NCBI RefSeq assembly: GCF_003112515.1
Contig: NZ_BEVZ01000009.1
Coordinates: 186,001 to 250,000 of the forward strand
Origin: Streptomyces fragilis
GTDB lineage: Bacteria > Actinomycetota > Actinomycetes > Streptomycetales > Streptomycetaceae
DNA: 64,000 nt
Reading direction: 5' to 3'
In this document: one piece after another, positions 25,085 to 33,519 of the stretch
How the letters are laid out: each line of letters begins with the position of its first letter
Position numbering within the stretch: position 1 is the first letter of the stretch
Notes under the pieces: generated by a model
What the model was told of the DNA's origin: nothing
Seen by the model: only the letters and a program-made list of their open reading frames with translations
The model's database searches: none
Translations under genes and position numbers: made by a program

Positions 25085-25711
25085 TCAGGCGTCGCCGTAC
25101 GCCTCTCCGCCGAGCTCGAGACGGGCGGCGCCGGCGGTGGCGTCGGCCAGCCACGCCTCGAACGCCGGCACGTCGGCGTCGGGCAGACCGATCTCGATCT
25201 CCACCCGCTCCCCGTAGCGCACGTCGCGCACCTCACGCCCGGTGGACCGCAGGTCGTTCTCGACCTTTCCGGCCCGCTGGTGGTCCACGGTCACCGTGGC
25301 CACCCGGAACCGCCGCCGGGTGAGCGTGCCCAGGGCGTCCAGGGCTTCGCCGACCACGCCGCCGTAGGCGCGGATGAGTCCGCCCGCCCCCAGCTTGACG
25401 CCGCCGTAGTACCGGGTCACGACGGCCACGACGTAGCGCATCTCGCGGCGCATCAGCATCTGCAGCATCGGCACCCCGGCGGTGCCGCCCGGTTCGCCGT
25501 CGTCGGAGGCCTTCTGCACGGAGGCGTCGGCGCCGATCACGTAGGCGAAGCAGTTGTGCGTCGCGTCCGCGTGCTCCTTGCGGACGGCGGCGACGAACGC
25601 CTGCGCGTCCTCCTCGGTGGCCGCCGGGGCGAGGCTGCACAGGAAGCGGGAGCGGTTGATCTCGGTCTCGTGCACGCCCGCGCGGGCCACTGTGCGGTAC
25701 TCGTCCTGCAT
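25085..25711 (-). CDS. YigZ/IMPACT family protein
   Basis: 208 residues. An N-terminal UPF0029/IMPACT domain has the motif SDDGEPGGTAGVPML (about 67-83) and VVTRYYGGVKLGAGGLIRAY (about 96-115). A C-terminal small alpha/beta domain (DUF1949-like) covers about 140-205. Homologues in E. coli and yeast bind GTP or ribosome-associated GCN1-like factors and act in translation control; the bacterial role is unclear. Start ATG 25711. A single gene; the acidic secreted protein gene is upstream, separated by a hairpin terminator. Confidence 0.93.
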   Translation of the reverse strand: MQDEYRTVARAGVHETEINRSRFLCSLAPAATEEDAQAFVAAVRKEHADATHNCFAYVIGADASVQKASDDGEPGGTAGVPMLQMLMRREMRYVVAVVTRYYGGVKLGAGGLIRAYGGVVGEALDALGTLTRRRFRVATVTVDHQRAGKVENDLRSTGREVRDVRYGERVEIEIGLPDADVPAFEAWLADATAGAARLELGGEAYGDA

Positions 25712-25734
25712 CCGCCCAGCCTATGCCGTGCTTC

Positions 25735-25768
25735 GCGGGCCCCCGGCGGCGCGTACCCGGGGGCCCGC
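25735..25768 (-). terminator. GC-rich hairpin terminator
   Basis: 12-bp perfect stem GCGGGCCCCCGG (25735-25746) / CCGGGGGCCCGC (25757-25768) with a 10-nt loop, 13 bp after the stop of the acidic secreted protein gene and before the YigZ start. Confidence 0.7.
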
Positions 25769-25780
25769 GGCGGGGGCCGT

Positions 25781-26719
25781 CTACTCGTCGGGCGTCTCGG
25801 AGGGGAAGCCGTCGAAGGCGGGGAGCAGGGAGGCGGTGTGCTCGACCGTCTCGTCCCCCTGCGGCTGCTCCGCGTCGGGGTTGGCGGGCGGCACCGACGG
25901 CGCCTGGCCGTCCTGGCCGGGCGTCACGGGCGAGGCGGGCGAGGCGGGGGCGGCCGCGCTCTCGGGCTCCGTCTGCTCGCTCGGCCATGCCGGCATGCCC
26001 TGCTCGGCCGGGGTCCCGGCTTCGTCCGGCAGGCCGACGGACGCGTCCGCCGCCCCGTCCGTCACACCGGCGTCCGACGGATCCGGCGTCACGTCCGCTT
26101 CCTGCGCGGTGGCGTCCGCCCCCATGGAGTCCGCCCCCGCGTCCTCCGCGCCCACGTCCTCCGCGCCCATGGAGTCGAACCCCATGGAGTCCGAACCCAT
26201 GGCGTCCGAACCCATGAGGCCCGACAGGGCTTCTTCACCCATGGGGTCGGGCCACACAACGCCCGGATCCACACCCTCCGAGGCCGCCTCCTCCGGCCCC
26301 ACCGCCTCGCCGGCCGCCGGACCGTCAGCCCATCCCTCGTCGGCCACGGGCTCGTCGGCCGCAGGTCCGGCTCCCGCGGACCCGGAGCCCGTCGCACCGT
26401 CCCCCGCGAGAACCGGGGCGTCGGCACCGGCGGTGTCCGCCTCACCGGCCGCCGACGCGGACTCCTCCCCCGGGATCGGTCCCCCCGCCCGCTCCGCCGA
26501 ACCGGACGGCGCCGGCAGGTCGGGCGCCCCTCCGGCGCAGCGCAGCTGCTCGCACTGTCCCTGGCCCGGAAGCCCGGGGGAACCGGCGGCCTGGGCGAGC
26601 GGGGCGGCGGCCGTGGCGACCGCGGCGACCAGCGCGGCGCTCGCCAGGGGAAGGGCCACGCGGAAGCCGCGGCGTCGTGCCGAGCGGGTGGGCCGCGCGG
26701 ATCGGGTGGAGCGGGTCAT
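25781..26719 (-). CDS. acidic low-complexity secreted protein, unknown function
   Basis: 312 residues. A signal peptide (RRRGFRVALPLASAALVAAVATAAAPLAQA, split here for length only by eye, cleaved about residue 45) leads a very acidic, Ala/Gly/Pro-rich chain. The chain has only two cysteines near the mature N-terminus (QCEQLRC). Residues about 180-225 hold imperfect repeats of MGSDSMGFDS / MGAEDVGAED type, five-residue period. No sortase signal, no known fold. The GGAGG ribosome site (CCAGGAGGACGAC) before ATG 26719 is excellent, so it is expressed. It could bind metal or form a disordered surface layer; function unknown. Confidence 0.75.
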   Translation of the reverse strand: MTRSTRSARPTRSARRRGFRVALPLASAALVAAVATAAAPLAQAAGSPGLPGQGQCEQLRCAGGAPDLPAPSGSAERAGGPIPGEESASAAGEADTAGADAPVLAGDGATGSGSAGAGPAADEPVADEGWADGPAAGEAVGPEEAASEGVDPGVVWPDPMGEEALSGLMGSDAMGSDSMGFDSMGAEDVGAEDAGADSMGADATAQEADVTPDPSDAGVTDGAADASVGLPDEAGTPAEQGMPAWPSEQTEPESAAAPASPASPVTPGQDGQAPSVPPANPDAEQPQGDETVEHTASLLPAFDGFPSETPDE

Positions 26720-26954
26720 CGTCGTCCTCCTGGGAAGTCGGCCCCGCCGCGGTCGGCCGCGGTCGGCCGCGGGCGCCCTTCGGCGGCACGCGCCCGGCGA
26801 CGCCCGCCCCGGACGGGGCAGTGACCTCCACCCCAGCACGCTCCCACCCGGCCCGCCTCACCCGTGCGCGGGAGCGGGTCCCTCCGGGGGACCCATGCCC
26901 CCCGCACGGGTCAGTCGGCGCCCCGCCCGCCGGTGGGCGGTGACGTCCCACGGG

Positions 26955-28190
26955 TCAGGCGGAGGCGTCGGCGGCCCGGACCTCGACGGCCGGGACGGTC
27001 CGCTCCTCGGCCGGCAGGACGCGACGCCGCCGGGTGGGCATCGCGAGGGTCGGGTTGGCGACGCCCCAGGCGGCGCCCTTGCACACGATCTCCTTGTAGA
27101 GCGCCGCGATCCGGCCGGTCAGCGCCGCGTCCTTGGAACGGTCGTCGGCGGTGACGTACTGGATGAGACCCTCCTTGCGCCCGAGCGAGATGCACTGGTT
27201 GAAGTAGCGCAGTGGGGTGTGCGGGAGCTTCCCGCCCGTGAGACGGGCCGCGATGGAGTCGGCGGCCTGCCACGCGGTGGGGACACCGCTGGCGCACGAC
27301 ATCCGCAGCGGCTTGCCGCCGTCGCCCATCGCCAGGGCGGCGTCGCCCACCGCGTAGACGTCCGGGTGCGACACCGAGCGCATGGTCCCGTCGACCACGA
27401 TCTGGCCCGTCTCCCCGGTCTCCAGGGCGCTGGCCCCTGCGATCGGGTGCACCGCGAAGCCGGCGGTCCACACGGTCACGGCGGCCGGCAGGGTCCTGCC
27501 GTCGGCCGTGGTGACGTGGTCGGCCTCCACGGCGGTGACGGCCGCGTGCTCGTGGACGGTCACGCCCAGGCCGTCGAGGACCTTGCGCAGGTGCGCGCGG
27601 CCCTTCTCGGAGAGCCAGTCGCCCAGGGAGCCCCGGACGGCGAGGGAGACGGCGAGGTGCGGGTGCGACTCGGCGATCTCCGTGGCGGCCTCCAGTCCGG
27701 TGAGGCCCCCGCCGACGACGGTCACGGTCCCACCGGCTGCGAGCTCCCCCAGCCGCTCGCGGAGCCTGAGGGCTCCGGCCCTGCTCGCGATCTCGTGGGC
27801 GTGCTGCTCGGCGCCGGGGACGCCGTGGTCGTTCCATCCGCTGCCGAGGGCGTACACCAGGGTGTCGTACGGCAGTTCCCTCGTGCCGCCGTCCGAGACG
27901 CCGCCGTCCGCCCCGCGGCCGGAGACCTGGACGGTCCGGCGGTCGACGTCGATCCCGGCGACCTCGGCGACCTCCAGGCGCACTCCGGTGCCCTTGAACA
28001 TCTCGGCGAAGGGACGGTTCCGCAGCTCCTGACCCGCCGCGAGCTGGTGCATGCGCACCCGCTCGACGAAGTCGGGCGCGGCGTTGACGAGCGTGATGCT
28101 CACGTCGTCCGGGTGCAGCCTCCTGGCAAGTCGGCCGGCCGCGGTGGCCCCCGTGTATCCGGCGCCGAGGACGATGATGCGGTGCTGCAT
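26955..28190 (-). CDS. NAD(P)/FAD-dependent oxidoreductase, NDH-2-like
   Basis: 411 residues. FAD-binding Rossmann motif GAGYTGATAAGRLARRL at about 8, NAD-binding motif GGGLTGLEAATE at about 160 and the second FAD motif VYAVGDAAL near 290 match type II NADH dehydrogenases. It has no transmembrane helix. Start ATG 28190 follows AGGAGCAGGAAA. It is encoded just downstream of, and in line with, an ECF41-type sigma factor gene. ECF41 genes are known to lie beside COE genes (carboxymuconolactone decarboxylase, oxidoreductase, epimerase), so this enzyme is the likely sigma target. A perfect 16-bp palindrome lies 113 bp upstream. Electron acceptor unknown. Confidence 0.9.
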   Translation of the reverse strand: MQHRIIVLGAGYTGATAAGRLARRLHPDDVSITLVNAAPDFVERVRMHQLAAGQELRNRPFAEMFKGTGVRLEVAEVAGIDVDRRTVQVSGRGADGGVSDGGTRELPYDTLVYALGSGWNDHGVPGAEQHAHEIASRAGALRLRERLGELAAGGTVTVVGGGLTGLEAATEIAESHPHLAVSLAVRGSLGDWLSEKGRAHLRKVLDGLGVTVHEHAAVTAVEADHVTTADGRTLPAAVTVWTAGFAVHPIAGASALETGETGQIVVDGTMRSVSHPDVYAVGDAALAMGDGGKPLRMSCASGVPTAWQAADSIAARLTGGKLPHTPLRYFNQCISLGRKEGLIQYVTADDRSKDAALTGRIAALYKEIVCKGAAWGVANPTLAMPTRRRRVLPAEERTVPAVEVRAADASA

Positions 28191-28302
28191 TTTCCTGCTC
28201 CTGTCGATGGGGTCCACCCTGCTCGGGGGAGGTCGGTGACCCGTTCGCGGGCCGGTTCGCCTCTTGAACCGGACAGCTCGCGATTTCCTGACAGAACAAG
28301 AA

Positions 28303-28318
28303 TGTGACCTGCGTCACA
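28303..28318. promoter_or_regulatory. CRP/Rex-like palindromic operator
   Basis: TGTGACCTGCGTCACA is a perfect inverted repeat (TGTGAC-n4-GTCACA). It fits the CRP family consensus TGTGA-n6-TCACA completely and the Rex operator TGTGAA-n4-TTCACA with one change per arm. It lies between the sigma factor stop and the oxidoreductase start. Rex controls NADH dehydrogenase genes in Streptomyces, so both readings are plausible. Confidence 0.55.
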
Positions 28319-28344
28319 CTCGGTGGGCGATCCGACGGCGCGCG

Positions 28345-29289
28345 TCAGAAGGCGTGGAACAAGGGCTCCCCGTGCCCGCCTTCCGCCCACCGCCGGGTGG
28401 CCCGGCCGAGCTTGTCGGGGTTGACCTGGCTGCGGAACGCCGCGATGCCCTCGGGCGTGACCTCCAGGCACACGATCCCGACCACGCGCCCCTCGACGAC
28501 CGCCACGACGGCGGGCTCTCCGTTGGCCGTCGTCGCGTGGATCTCGGGCGAACCGCCGACGAGCGTCCGCTTGGACTGGGCCGGCCTGAACAGACCCCAC
28601 ATGAACTTCGCGACCGCCCGCGCGCCCTCGAAGGCCTTGGCCCGGGCCGGGACCTTGCCGCCCCCGTCCCCGACCGCGACGGCGTCGTCGGTCAGCAGCC
28701 GCAGCAGCCCGTCGTACTTCCCGCTCGTCGCCGCCGTCAGGAACTCCTCGGCGATCCGCCGCGCCGCCGCCCCGTCGACCTCGGTGCGGGTCCGGCCCTG
28801 CGCCAGGTGCCGCTTGGCACGGTGGAAGATCTGCTGGCTGGCCGCCTCGCCGATGTCGAGGATGTCGGCGATCTCCCGGTGGGAGTGCCCGAACGCCTCC
28901 CGCAGCACGTACACGGCGCGCTCGTTCGGGGACAGCCGTTCCATCAGCGTCAGCACCGCGTACGAGACCGACTCCCGCTGCTCCGCCGTCTCGGCGGGGC
29001 CCAGCATCGGGTCGCCCTCCAGCAACGGCTCGGGGAGCCACTGGCCCACGTAGGTCTCGCGTCGGGCACGGGCCGAGGTGAGCTGGTTGAGGCACAGACG
29101 CGTGAGCACCTTGGTCAGCCAGGCCTCGGGCACCTCGATGCGCCGCGGGTCGGCGGCGTGCCAGCGCAGGAACGTCTCCTGCACGGCGTCCTCGGCGTCG
29201 CTCGCGGACCCCAGCAGCCGGTAGGCGATGGCCCCCAGCCGGGGCCTCGCGATCTCGAACCTGTCCACGTCCTCGGCGGTCAGCGGCAT
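28345..29289 (-). CDS. ECF41-type RNA polymerase sigma factor with C-terminal SnoaL-like domain
   Basis: 314 residues. Sigma-70 region 2 (about 10-75), region 4 (about 110-165, HSHREIADILDIGEAASQQIFHRAKRHL) and a C-terminal extension folding like SnoaL (about 180-300). The three marks of the ECF41 group are visible: WLPEP between the sigma regions (about 86), DGGGK (about 208) and NPDKL near the end (about 290). In this group the C-terminal domain replaces the anti-sigma factor. The preferred promoter (TGTCACA and CGTC boxes) was not found in front of this gene or the oxidoreductase. Start ATG 29289. Confidence 0.93.
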   Translation of the reverse strand: MPLTAEDVDRFEIARPRLGAIAYRLLGSASDAEDAVQETFLRWHAADPRRIEVPEAWLTKVLTRLCLNQLTSARARRETYVGQWLPEPLLEGDPMLGPAETAEQRESVSYAVLTLMERLSPNERAVYVLREAFGHSHREIADILDIGEAASQQIFHRAKRHLAQGRTRTEVDGAAARRIAEEFLTAATSGKYDGLLRLLTDDAVAVGDGGGKVPARAKAFEGARAVAKFMWGLFRPAQSKRTLVGGSPEIHATTANGEPAVVAVVEGRVVGIVCLEVTPEGIAAFRSQVNPDKLGRATRRWAEGGHGEPLFHAF

Positions 29290-29361
29290 GCCCCGATGCT
29301 ATCCGTCACCCCCCGCACGCGCCGCAGACCGTGCGCCGCCCACGCCCGACTGCGGACGAAC

Positions 29362-29447
29362 GATGACGACCGCGCCCGCGCGGTCGTCATCGGGTGGCGC
29401 GGCGCCGTCACGGGGCCGGCCGGGTGCCGCGGCACGGCGGCCGGCCC
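29362..29447 (-). terminator. two strong hairpins after the pectate lyase gene
   Basis: A 13-bp perfect stem GATGACGACCGCG (29362-29374) / complement (29379-29391) with a 4-nt loop, and a second hairpin at 29413-29447 (10-bp stem GGGCCGGCCG with an internal GTGCC/GGCAC stem). They follow the pectate lyase stop on the minus strand and precede the sigma factor start, isolating the two genes. Confidence 0.75.
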
Positions 29448-29477
29448 TGTGCACGTCAGCCCGCGTCAGCCCGCGCG

Positions 29478-31040
29478 TCAGCCGGAGTAGGTCTCGAACT
29501 CGGCGATCCGCGGCGTCCCCTGGGCGCCGATGATCTCGAAGGTGATCTTGCTCAGGGTGGTGCGGGGGAAGCTCACGACGCCCGCCGTGGTGCCCGAGGC
29601 GAGCACGGCGCCGGTGTCGTGGTTCAGCAGCCGCCAGGAGCGGACGGCGCCCGCGGAGCCCGCGGCCTCACGGATGCTGACCTTGGACACCGCCGTGGGC
29701 GAGCCCCACTTGACCGAGACGGAGCCCGTGCTGCCGGCCGGCGACCAGTAGGTCGACAGGTTGCCGTCCCGCACGTTGCCGTAGCTGGTGCCGTCGGCCT
29801 TGCTGGAACCGTCGGCGCCCGCGCCGAGGCTGAGGTTCGGGCCGCTCGGCTGGGTGGGGGTCGTCGTCGGGGCGGGCGTCGTCGGGGCCGGGGTCGTCGG
29901 GGCCGGCGTGGTGGGCGTCGGGCCCGGGGTCTGGGGCGTGCAGTTGCCGTCGGAGACGCGCAGGCCCTTGTTCGCGCCGGCCGTCTGGCTGACCACGCTC
30001 GGCACGCAGCTCGCCGCGTCCAGGCTGTAGCCGTACGGCACGGAGACCGTGGTGTTCGACTGCGGGTTCGGGCCGGCCGGGTTGGTGTCGCCGCTCCTGC
30101 TGGACCAGGTCACGTTGTCGAAGATGTTCCCGGAGACCTGCCAGTAGCCGGCCGCGTCCGTGTAGAAGGTGCCCAGGACGTCCTTGGAGTCCTCGAAGTA
30201 GTTGTTGTCGACCTTCGCGCGGGCCCCGGCACGGGAGTTGATGCCGGACTCGTTCAGGCTGCGGTAGTGGTTGTTGTAGATGTGGGCCACTCCGCCGCGC
30301 AGCAGCGGGGTGCGGGAGTCGATGTTCTCGTACAGGTTGTGGTGGAAGGTCACGTAGCCGTTGCTGACGTCGCTCTCGCTGGACCCGATGAGGCCGCCGC
30401 GGCCGGAGTTGCGCAGCGTGCTGTAGGAGAGGGTGACGTACTGCGTGTTGTCCTTCATGTCGAACAGGCCGTCGTAGCCTTCCGACTCGCCGCCCGACGC
30501 CTCCAGCGTGGTGTGGTCGACCCACACGTTGCGGACGTCGCTCTCCATGCCGATCGCGTCGCCGCCGTTGGAGGTGGGCGAGCCCGACTTCTTGACGTTC
30601 CGGACGGTCACGTTCTGGATGATGATGTTGCTGGACTCCCGGATGTGGATGCCCAGTTGGTCGAACACGGCGCCACCGCCGACCCCGACGACGGTGACGT
30701 TGCTGATCTGCTTGAGTTCGATCACGCCGCCGGCGGTGCTGCAACTGCCGCCCGAGACCTGACTGGTGTTGGCGTGGTTGATCGTTCCCTCGACCTGGAT
30801 GACGATCGGGGTGCTCCGGCTGGCCCGGTTGCACAGGGCCGCGTGGATCTCGGTGCCGGTCGTGGCGCGCACGGTCTGCCCGCCCGCGCCTCCGGTGGTG
30901 CCGCCGTTCTGGGTGGCGAAGCCGGTGGCCCCGGCGGCGGCGGCCGACGCCGTGGGCATCGACAGCATCACCCCGGTCGCCGCGGCGACCGCACCGGTCG
31001 CCAGAGCCGCACCGAGCCGTAATGCGACGCGTCGTCTCAT
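29478..31040 (-). CDS. secreted pectate lyase (PL1) with C-terminal binding domain
   Basis: 520 residues. Signal peptide 1-33 (MRRRVALRLGAALATG..., ending TASA); PL1 right-handed beta-helix at about 45-365 with VWVDHTTLEA and the Ca-site aspartates near 160-200. RTPLLRGG and FHHNLYENID hold the catalytic arginine region. A Pro/Thr linker (about 370-398) leads to a discoidin-like (F5/8 type C) sugar-binding domain (about 405-520). It cleaves polygalacturonate. Codon 7 is TTA (complement of 31020-31022), so translation needs the bldA leucyl-tRNA. Start 31040 has GAAAGGA 10 bp upstream. Confidence 0.93.
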   Translation of the reverse strand: MRRRVALRLGAALATGAVAAATGVMLSMPTASAAAAGATGFATQNGGTTGGAGGQTVRATTGTEIHAALCNRASRSTPIVIQVEGTINHANTSQVSGGSCSTAGGVIELKQISNVTVVGVGGGAVFDQLGIHIRESSNIIIQNVTVRNVKKSGSPTSNGGDAIGMESDVRNVWVDHTTLEASGGESEGYDGLFDMKDNTQYVTLSYSTLRNSGRGGLIGSSESDVSNGYVTFHHNLYENIDSRTPLLRGGVAHIYNNHYRSLNESGINSRAGARAKVDNNYFEDSKDVLGTFYTDAAGYWQVSGNIFDNVTWSSRSGDTNPAGPNPQSNTTVSVPYGYSLDAASCVPSVVSQTAGANKGLRVSDGNCTPQTPGPTPTTPAPTTPAPTTPAPTTTPTQPSGPNLSLGAGADGSSKADGTSYGNVRDGNLSTYWSPAGSTGSVSVKWGSPTAVSKVSIREAAGSAGAVRSWRLLNHDTGAVLASGTTAGVVSFPRTTLSKITFEIIGAQGTPRIAEFETYSG

Positions 31041-31539
31041 CCTCGTTCGTCCTTTCGTCCACGCCGTACGCCGGGTCGGTCGCGTGACGGCGGTGTGGGG
31101 GCAGTGTGGGGGCGGTTCCGCAGGGACGCATCGGCGGTTCCACGGGGGTCGGGGATCTCCCGCCGCCTTCTCGACGTCACCGGGGTGCGGCGCCGACAGC
31201 CCGCCCGGTGGGCGGACGATCGGCTCGTGCAGCGGTGTCGCGAGGGACGGTGACCCGGGCCGCGAGGTGGCTGCCGCGACCATGACAGCATTCACTGATT
31301 CGGTCATGTCAATACTCGATCGAAACCTTCGCGGACCTCGGCGGCAAAAAGCGGTGACGGTAACTAAACCGGTCGCTAAACCTGGCCGGAATCAGCCCCC
31401 GCCGACGGCGCGTTCACCCGCCGGCGAGCCCTCCCGAGGACCTCGCCGAGTCCGCCCGTACTCCCGTGGCCGCTCCTCCGGAGAGGTACGCGACCTCGAC
31501 CGTTGCGGGGTGGCAGCGCCGTTCGGCGAGGCATGTGTC
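31041..31539 (-). promoter_or_regulatory. long upstream region of pectate lyase gene with consensus -35
   Basis: 616-bp gap before PhzF. On the minus strand TTGACA is at 31312-31307; about 270 bp of untranslated leader would follow. Around 31364-31382 two CTAAACC copies 12 bp apart could be operators. The stretch 31041-31300 shows no gene and no clear repeat. The divergent PhzF palindrome is listed separately. Confidence 0.35.
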
Positions 31540-31563
31540 CCCGTGATCGCACGCGATCACGGG
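31540..31563. promoter_or_regulatory. perfect 11-bp inverted repeat upstream of PhzF gene
   Basis: CCCGTGATCGC (31540-31550), spacer AC, GCGATCACGGG (31553-31563). It lies 94 bp before the PhzF start with no regulator next to it. The spacing is right for a dimeric repressor; a terminator is less likely since no gene ends here. Confidence 0.6.
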
Positions 31564-31656
31564 CCACTTCCGCGGGATTGGCCCAGGACCGGCGGGGCCG
31601 CACCGGCCTAGCGTCGGGTACGACCGGCCACCACCGCACCGACCCTGGACTCCCCC

Positions 31657-32526
31657 ATGCCCCTGCGCTACCGCCACGTCGACGTGTTCGCCGACACGGC
31701 GTTCACCGGCAACAGCCTCGCCGTCTTCCCCGACGCCGCCGGCCTCTCGGCCGAGCAGATGCTCGCGATCACCCAGGAGCTCCGGCACTTCGAGACGATC
31801 TTCCTGAGCGGCGCGGACGGGGCCCCGACCGTCGCCGCCCGCGTGTTCGACCTCTTCGGGGAACTCGACTTCGCCGGTCACCCGCTCCTCGGCGCGGCCG
31901 CCGTCCTGCACGAGCGCGACGGGGGCGCCGCACCACGGCGGTGGGCGTTCCGTCCGACCGGCAGGACCGTCGAGGTGACGACCAGGCGCACCGGCGCCGG
32001 GTATCACGCGGAGCTCGACCAGGGGCCACCGGAGTTCCTCGCGACCGTGCCGGCGCGGGACAGGCCCGAGGTCGCCGCGGCCCTGAACCTGCCCGCCGGC
32101 GCGCTCGCCCCTCTGCCCGCGGAGGTCGTCTCCACCGGCCTGCGCTATCTCGTGGTGCCGGTGGTGGCGGGCCTGGCCGAAGCGAGAATCGTCCGCCGCG
32201 ACTTCGCGGACCTGCTCGGACGGTACGGCGCGCAGTTCGCGTACCTGCTCGACGTCGGGGCCCTGGAGGGCCGGCACTGGAACAACGACGGGGTCCTGGA
32301 GGACGTCGCGACCGGCAGCGCGGCCGGCTGCGTCGGCGCGTACCTGGCACGGCACGGCGTCGTGCCCGTCGACGAGGCGTTCGTCCTGCGGCAGGGGCGC
32401 TTCACCGGCCGCCCGAGCCGGCTCGTCGTCCTGCCACAGGGGAGCCCCGACGCGCTGCGCAACGTCCGGGTCGGCGGCGGCGTGACGATGGTGGCCAGGG
32501 GCACCCTGGACGCCCTGCCCAGGTGA
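31657..32526 (+). CDS. PhzF-family isomerase
   Basis: 289 residues, diaminopimelate-epimerase fold. Key family features are the catalytic glutamate in HFETIFL (Glu at 45), GHPLLGAA at about 74 and the C-terminal ATGSAAG at about 217. PhzF isomerises dihydro-hydroxyanthranilate in phenazine synthesis, but most family members in Streptomyces are not in phenazine clusters and their substrates are unknown; no phenazine genes are present here. Start ATG 31657. A palindrome lies upstream. Confidence 0.92.
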   Translation: MPLRYRHVDVFADTAFTGNSLAVFPDAAGLSAEQMLAITQELRHFETIFLSGADGAPTVAARVFDLFGELDFAGHPLLGAAAVLHERDGGAAPRRWAFRPTGRTVEVTTRRTGAGYHAELDQGPPEFLATVPARDRPEVAAALNLPAGALAPLPAEVVSTGLRYLVVPVVAGLAEARIVRRDFADLLGRYGAQFAYLLDVGALEGRHWNNDGVLEDVATGSAAGCVGAYLARHGVVPVDEAFVLRQGRFTGRPSRLVVLPQGSPDALRNVRVGGGVTMVARGTLDALPR

Positions 32527-32533
32527 CCGCGGG

Positions 32534-32561
32534 GCCCTCCCCGGAGGACCCTGGGGAGGGC
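32534..32561 (+). terminator. hairpin terminator after PhzF gene
   Basis: 9-bp stem GCCCTCCCC (32534-32542) / GGGGAGGGC (32553-32561), 7 bp after the stop. Further GGGGAGGG/CCCTCC runs continue to 32605. Convergent with the VOC gene. Confidence 0.65.
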
Positions 32562-32650
32562 GTTCCGGGGAGGGCCCCCTGAGGACCCCGGGGAGCGGCC
32601 CTCCGAGGGCGGCGGGCACGCACGCCCTCGGACGAGCTGTCCCGCGCCCG

Positions 32651-33394
32651 TCAGGCGGGCCCGAGGACGCAGAACTCGTTGCCCTCGGGGTCGGTCAGCA
32701 CCTTCCACGGGAACTCGCCCCGGCCCCCGTCGGCGCGGGCGGCGCCGAGGCCTTCGAGCCGGGCCACCTCCGCGGCCTGGAGACCGGCCTCGAACGGGTG
32801 GGGGGCGAGGTCGAGATGGGCCCGGTGCCGGACGCCCGTGAGGTGCGGCGTGCGGACCAGGTCCAGGTAGGGGCCGGCGTTCTCGGCGGAGCGCAGCAGC
32901 ACGCGGTCGTCGGTCACCTCGTGCGGGGTCCAGCCCATCGCCTCGGCCCAGAACCGGCCCGTCGCGCGCGGGTCGGCGCAGTCGAGGACCACCGCGGCGA
33001 TCGGCCCGGTGTCCCGGTGGAGTTCCTGCGGCTCCAGGACGCAGAAGGCGTTGCCCTCCGGGTCGGACAGCACCGTCCACGGGACGCTTCCCCGGCCGGC
33101 CTCGGCGGGCGTGGCGCCGAGGTCCCGCAGGCGGGCGACCAGCTCCGCGTGGTGGGCCGCGGAGCCGGTGGCGAGCTCCAGGTGCACGCGGGTGTCCACG
33201 GTCTCCGGATCGGGCACGGCGATGATGTCGACCCGGACGGCGGCGGGGTCCGGCCAGGCGAGGCCCGGGGGCTTCACGCTGGTGGCGCCGTCGCCCGCAC
33301 CGGAGACGGTCCAGCCGAGCGCCTGTGCCCAGAAGCGGCCCAGCGCCACGTCGTCCCGCGCCTTCAGGTTCACCTCGAAGAGTCGCAGCGTCAT
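32651..33394 (-). CDS. VOC family protein with two glyoxalase-like domains
   Basis: 247 residues, two fused VOC (glyoxalase/bleomycin-resistance) domains, about 1-120 and 130-247. Each has the pattern ...FWA(Q/E)A(L/M)GW... and ends DPEGN(A/E)FCVL, which supplies the metal-binding glutamate. Members are dioxygenases, lyases or binding proteins for hydrophobic drugs; no substrate can be assigned. No signal peptide. Convergent with PhzF. Confidence 0.9.
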   Translation of the reverse strand: MTLRLFEVNLKARDDVALGRFWAQALGWTVSGAGDGATSVKPPGLAWPDPAAVRVDIIAVPDPETVDTRVHLELATGSAAHHAELVARLRDLGATPAEAGRGSVPWTVLSDPEGNAFCVLEPQELHRDTGPIAAVVLDCADPRATGRFWAEAMGWTPHEVTDDRVLLRSAENAGPYLDLVRTPHLTGVRHRAHLDLAPHPFEAGLQAAEVARLEGLGAARADGGRGEFPWKVLTDPEGNEFCVLGPA

Positions 33395-33519
33395 GCCGGC
33401 GACCCTAGGCGGCGTTCACTCGGACGCCAACCCGCTTTCCTCGCGCGCGGTTCAGGGCCGGCGCCCGGCTCCCGCGGCGCACCCGGCGGACGGGGCCCGC
33501 CGGGCAGGACCGGCGCGCG

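Noticed and set aside
24704..26824. 706-residue open frame over the 66-bp repeats
   Set aside because: Gly/Arg-rich, with the 22-residue periodicity produced by the repeat, and antisense to YigZ. No independent support.
25554..28307. 917-residue open frame on the + strand
   Set aside because: It runs antisense through YigZ, the acidic secreted protein and the oxidoreductase, all of which are well supported on the minus strand.
31041..31307. N-terminal extension of the pectate lyase frame
   Set aside because: The extension lacks a signal peptide start and has no ribosome site; MRRRVAL at 31040 gives a normal signal peptide.
31657..33394. Phenazine or other biosynthetic cluster around PhzF and VOC genes
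   Set aside because: No phenazine synthase genes or other cluster enzymes are nearby; the genes look like stand-alone accessory functions.
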